Assembly (NCBI GenBank): GCA_017610245.1
Contig: JAFCCK010000013.1
Coordinates: forward strand, 1 to 12,600
Source: Candidatus Iainarchaeum sp.
GTDB taxonomy: Archaea; Iainarchaeota; Iainarchaeia; Iainarchaeales; GCA-2688035
Reading direction: 5' to 3'
DNA: 12,600 nucleotides
The position numbers and the translations under genes were made by a program. Below the pieces are notes generated by a model. That model did not search any database and was not told the origin of the DNA. It worked only from the letters and a program-made list of their open reading frames with translations. This document shows, piece by piece, positions 11,966 to 12,600 of this stretch. The number at the start of each line of letters is the position of its first letter. Position 1 is the stretch's first letter.

Positions 11966-12056
11966 CTGCTTTCTCTTTTAGAAAAAGAGAAAGTGCAGGT
12001 TGCAACTTAAATCCAAAAGGATTTAAGTGCACACTGGAACAAAGTTCCAGTAGTGC
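11966..12056 (+). repeat. Run of three hairpins before the RNase P protein gene
   Basis: The 121-base spacer after tRNA-Gly(UCC) is almost all inverted repeats. Hairpin 1: CTGC plus TTTCTCTTTT (11966-11979) with AAAAGAGAAA and GCAG (11983-11998), two bulged bases. Hairpin 2: TGC plus ACTTAAATCC (12001-12014, one bulged A) with GGATTTAAGT and GCA (12019-12031), loop AAAA. Hairpin 3: GCACACTGGAAC (12029-12040) with GTTCCAGT-a-GTGC (12044-12056), loop AAA. Hairpins 2 and 3 share GCA at 12029-12031. No coding frame or T-run terminator is seen in it. Confidence 0.6.
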
Positions 12057-12084
12057 CCAAAGAGAAAAATTATACGGGATTAGT

Positions 12085-12396
12085 ATGAGGAGAAAGGGAA
12101 AGAACTGGGTGCAGGGGATTGCCCTTGAGAGGATTTACAGGCTGTTTGAGTTGGCAGGGGAAGAATTCGTCAAGGGAAACAAGGAAAGGGCAAACTATTA
12201 TGTGGAGCTGGCACTCAGGGTTGGGACAAGGAATAGGGTAACTGTCCCTGGGGAATTGAAAAAGCGGTTCTGCAAGAAGTGCAAGGCATTCCTCAAAAAG
12301 GGGAAGAATGCGGAATTTGTGGAAAGGGAGAAATGGGTTGAAATTAAGTGTGGGGAGTGCGGCGCAGAATTCAAGAGGCGGAAGCAAGCTTTTTAA
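12085..12396 (+). CDS. rnp4: Ribonuclease P protein component 4 (Rpp21/Rpr2 type)
   Basis: RNase P removes the 5' leader of pre-tRNAs; archaea use a catalytic RNA with several small proteins, this one being a zinc-ribbon subunit. The 103-residue protein has two N-terminal helices (8-46: WVQGIALERIYRLFELAGEE and ERANYYVELALRVG), then RNRVTVP, and a zinc site with CKKC (63-66) and CGEC (89-92), as in Rpp21/Rpr2. KRRFCKKC-like spacing and the short basic end (KRRKQAF) match the family. The gene precedes eS19, a neighbourhood seen in other archaea. A weak GGGAT lies five bases before the ATG; the AAAATTATA at 12066-12074 is too close to be the TATA box, so transcription may start within or before the hairpin run. 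Confidence 0.9.
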   Translation: MRRKGKNWVQGIALERIYRLFELAGEEFVKGNKERANYYVELALRVGTRNRVTVPGELKKRFCKKCKAFLKKGKNAEFVEREKWVEIKCGECGAEFKRRKQAF

Positions 12397-12412
12397 ACCC
12401 TCTTTTTCAGTA

Positions 12413-12474
12413 ATTATTTATAGCTTGTTCTTTGGCTTCCTCGCGGTTAAGCCAGAGAGGCTCCGAAAGGAGGT
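12413..12474 (+). promoter_or_regulatory. eS19 promoter, leader and hairpin-covered ribosome site
   Basis: ATTATTTATAG (12413-12423) is a TATA-like box; transcription would start near 12444 and leave a leader of about 38 bases. In the leader, CTCC (12461-12464) pairs with GGAG (12469-12472) around a GAAA tetraloop, burying the strong GGAGGT ribosome site (12469-12474). GGCTT (12434-12438) and AAGCC (12448-12452) form an earlier possible hairpin. The ribosome site is seven bases before the TTG start. Confidence 0.5.
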
Positions 12475-12481
12475 AATTTGA

Positions 12482-12600
12482 TTGGCAGTATATGAGGTCG
12501 CAGGGACGGAACGGATGCGGGGGGTTGCGGCGGAGTCGAAGAAGCAGGTAAAGCAGCCGGAATGGGCTGATTTTGTAAAGAGTGGTAGGCATTGCGAGAG
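12482..12600 (+). CDS. rps19e: Ribosomal protein eS19, N-terminal part (runs off the window)
   Basis: Forty residues are visible: MAVYEVAGTERMRGVAAESK, then KQVKQPEWADFVKSGRHCER. The VYDV-like start and PEW-x-x-(F/Y)VK(T/S)G-x-H-x-ER are hallmarks of eS19, a small-subunit protein of archaea and eukaryotes. The start is TTG at 12482: a TGA stop lies immediately upstream in frame and GGAGGT is seven bases before it. The first ATG (residue 12) would cut off the conserved N-terminus. The Cys before ER is unusual, since a Lys is commoner there in sequences I know. The rest of the gene lies outside the window. Confidence 0.9.
   Translation, partial: MAVYEVAGTERMRGVAAESKKQVKQPEWADFVKSGRHCE

Noticed and set aside
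11966..12056. CRISPR-like or transposon-end repeats
   Set aside because: The three hairpins have different stem sequences and there are no direct repeats with spacers and no transposase.
12407..12592. 61-residue minus-strand frame opposite eS19
   Set aside because: It covers the conserved eS19 coding start and its leader; no supporting ribosome site.

Overview
The window is a gene-dense stretch of an archaeal chromosome, most likely from a small-genome (DPANN-type) archaeon. That lineage call is an inference. The archaeal markers are direct: Pth2, the Holliday junction resolvase Hjc, archaeal DnaG, RNase P protein 4 (Rpp21/Rpr2 type), ribosomal protein eS19, three tRNA genes all interrupted by introns, and TATA-like boxes 26-31 nt before many start codons, which suggests leaderless transcripts. 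Coding is on both strands, spacers are short, and no stretch over 300 bases lacks a gene.

Layout. Positions 1-1489 carry the end of a cysteine desulfurase gene (iscS/nifS), iscU, an unrecognised basic protein and pth2. Positions 1481-5000 hold envelope-type genes around one circularly permuted GTPase: a lipoprotein with seven C-x11-C repeats (minus), a single-span beta-rich surface protein followed by a coiled-coil protein with two C-terminal membrane spans (plus), a 47-residue protein and a second Cys-rich lipoprotein (minus). Positions 5049-7259 are information-processing genes: hjc (minus), then a DUF167 protein and dnaG (plus). Positions 7270-9975 hold a two-span membrane protein (minus), tRNA-Val(UAC) with two introns, a 59-residue protein overlapping a large transglutaminase-like surface protein, and tRNA-Gly(GCC) with one intron. 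Positions 10080-11780 carry a multipass membrane protein and thymidylate kinase (minus). Positions 11859-12600 carry tRNA-Gly(UCC) with a D-loop intron, a run of three hairpins, the RNase P protein gene and the start of eS19.

How the genes fit together. IscS supplies sulfur to IscU for Fe-S assembly. Pth2, the GTPase, RNase P protein, eS19 and the tRNAs serve translation and ribosome or tRNA maturation. DnaG in archaea is tied to the RNA exosome. Hjc and thymidylate kinase serve DNA repair and dTTP supply. The rest is a set of exported or membrane proteins, several with paired cysteines outside the membrane, which suggests disulfide-stabilised surface proteins.

The points most worth a second look are the 26-residue disulfide repeat lipoprotein, the non-canonical tRNA introns, the hairpin run before the RNase P gene, and the hairpin that covers the ribosome binding site of the TTG-initiated eS19 gene. 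No mobile element, CRISPR array or defence system was seen.
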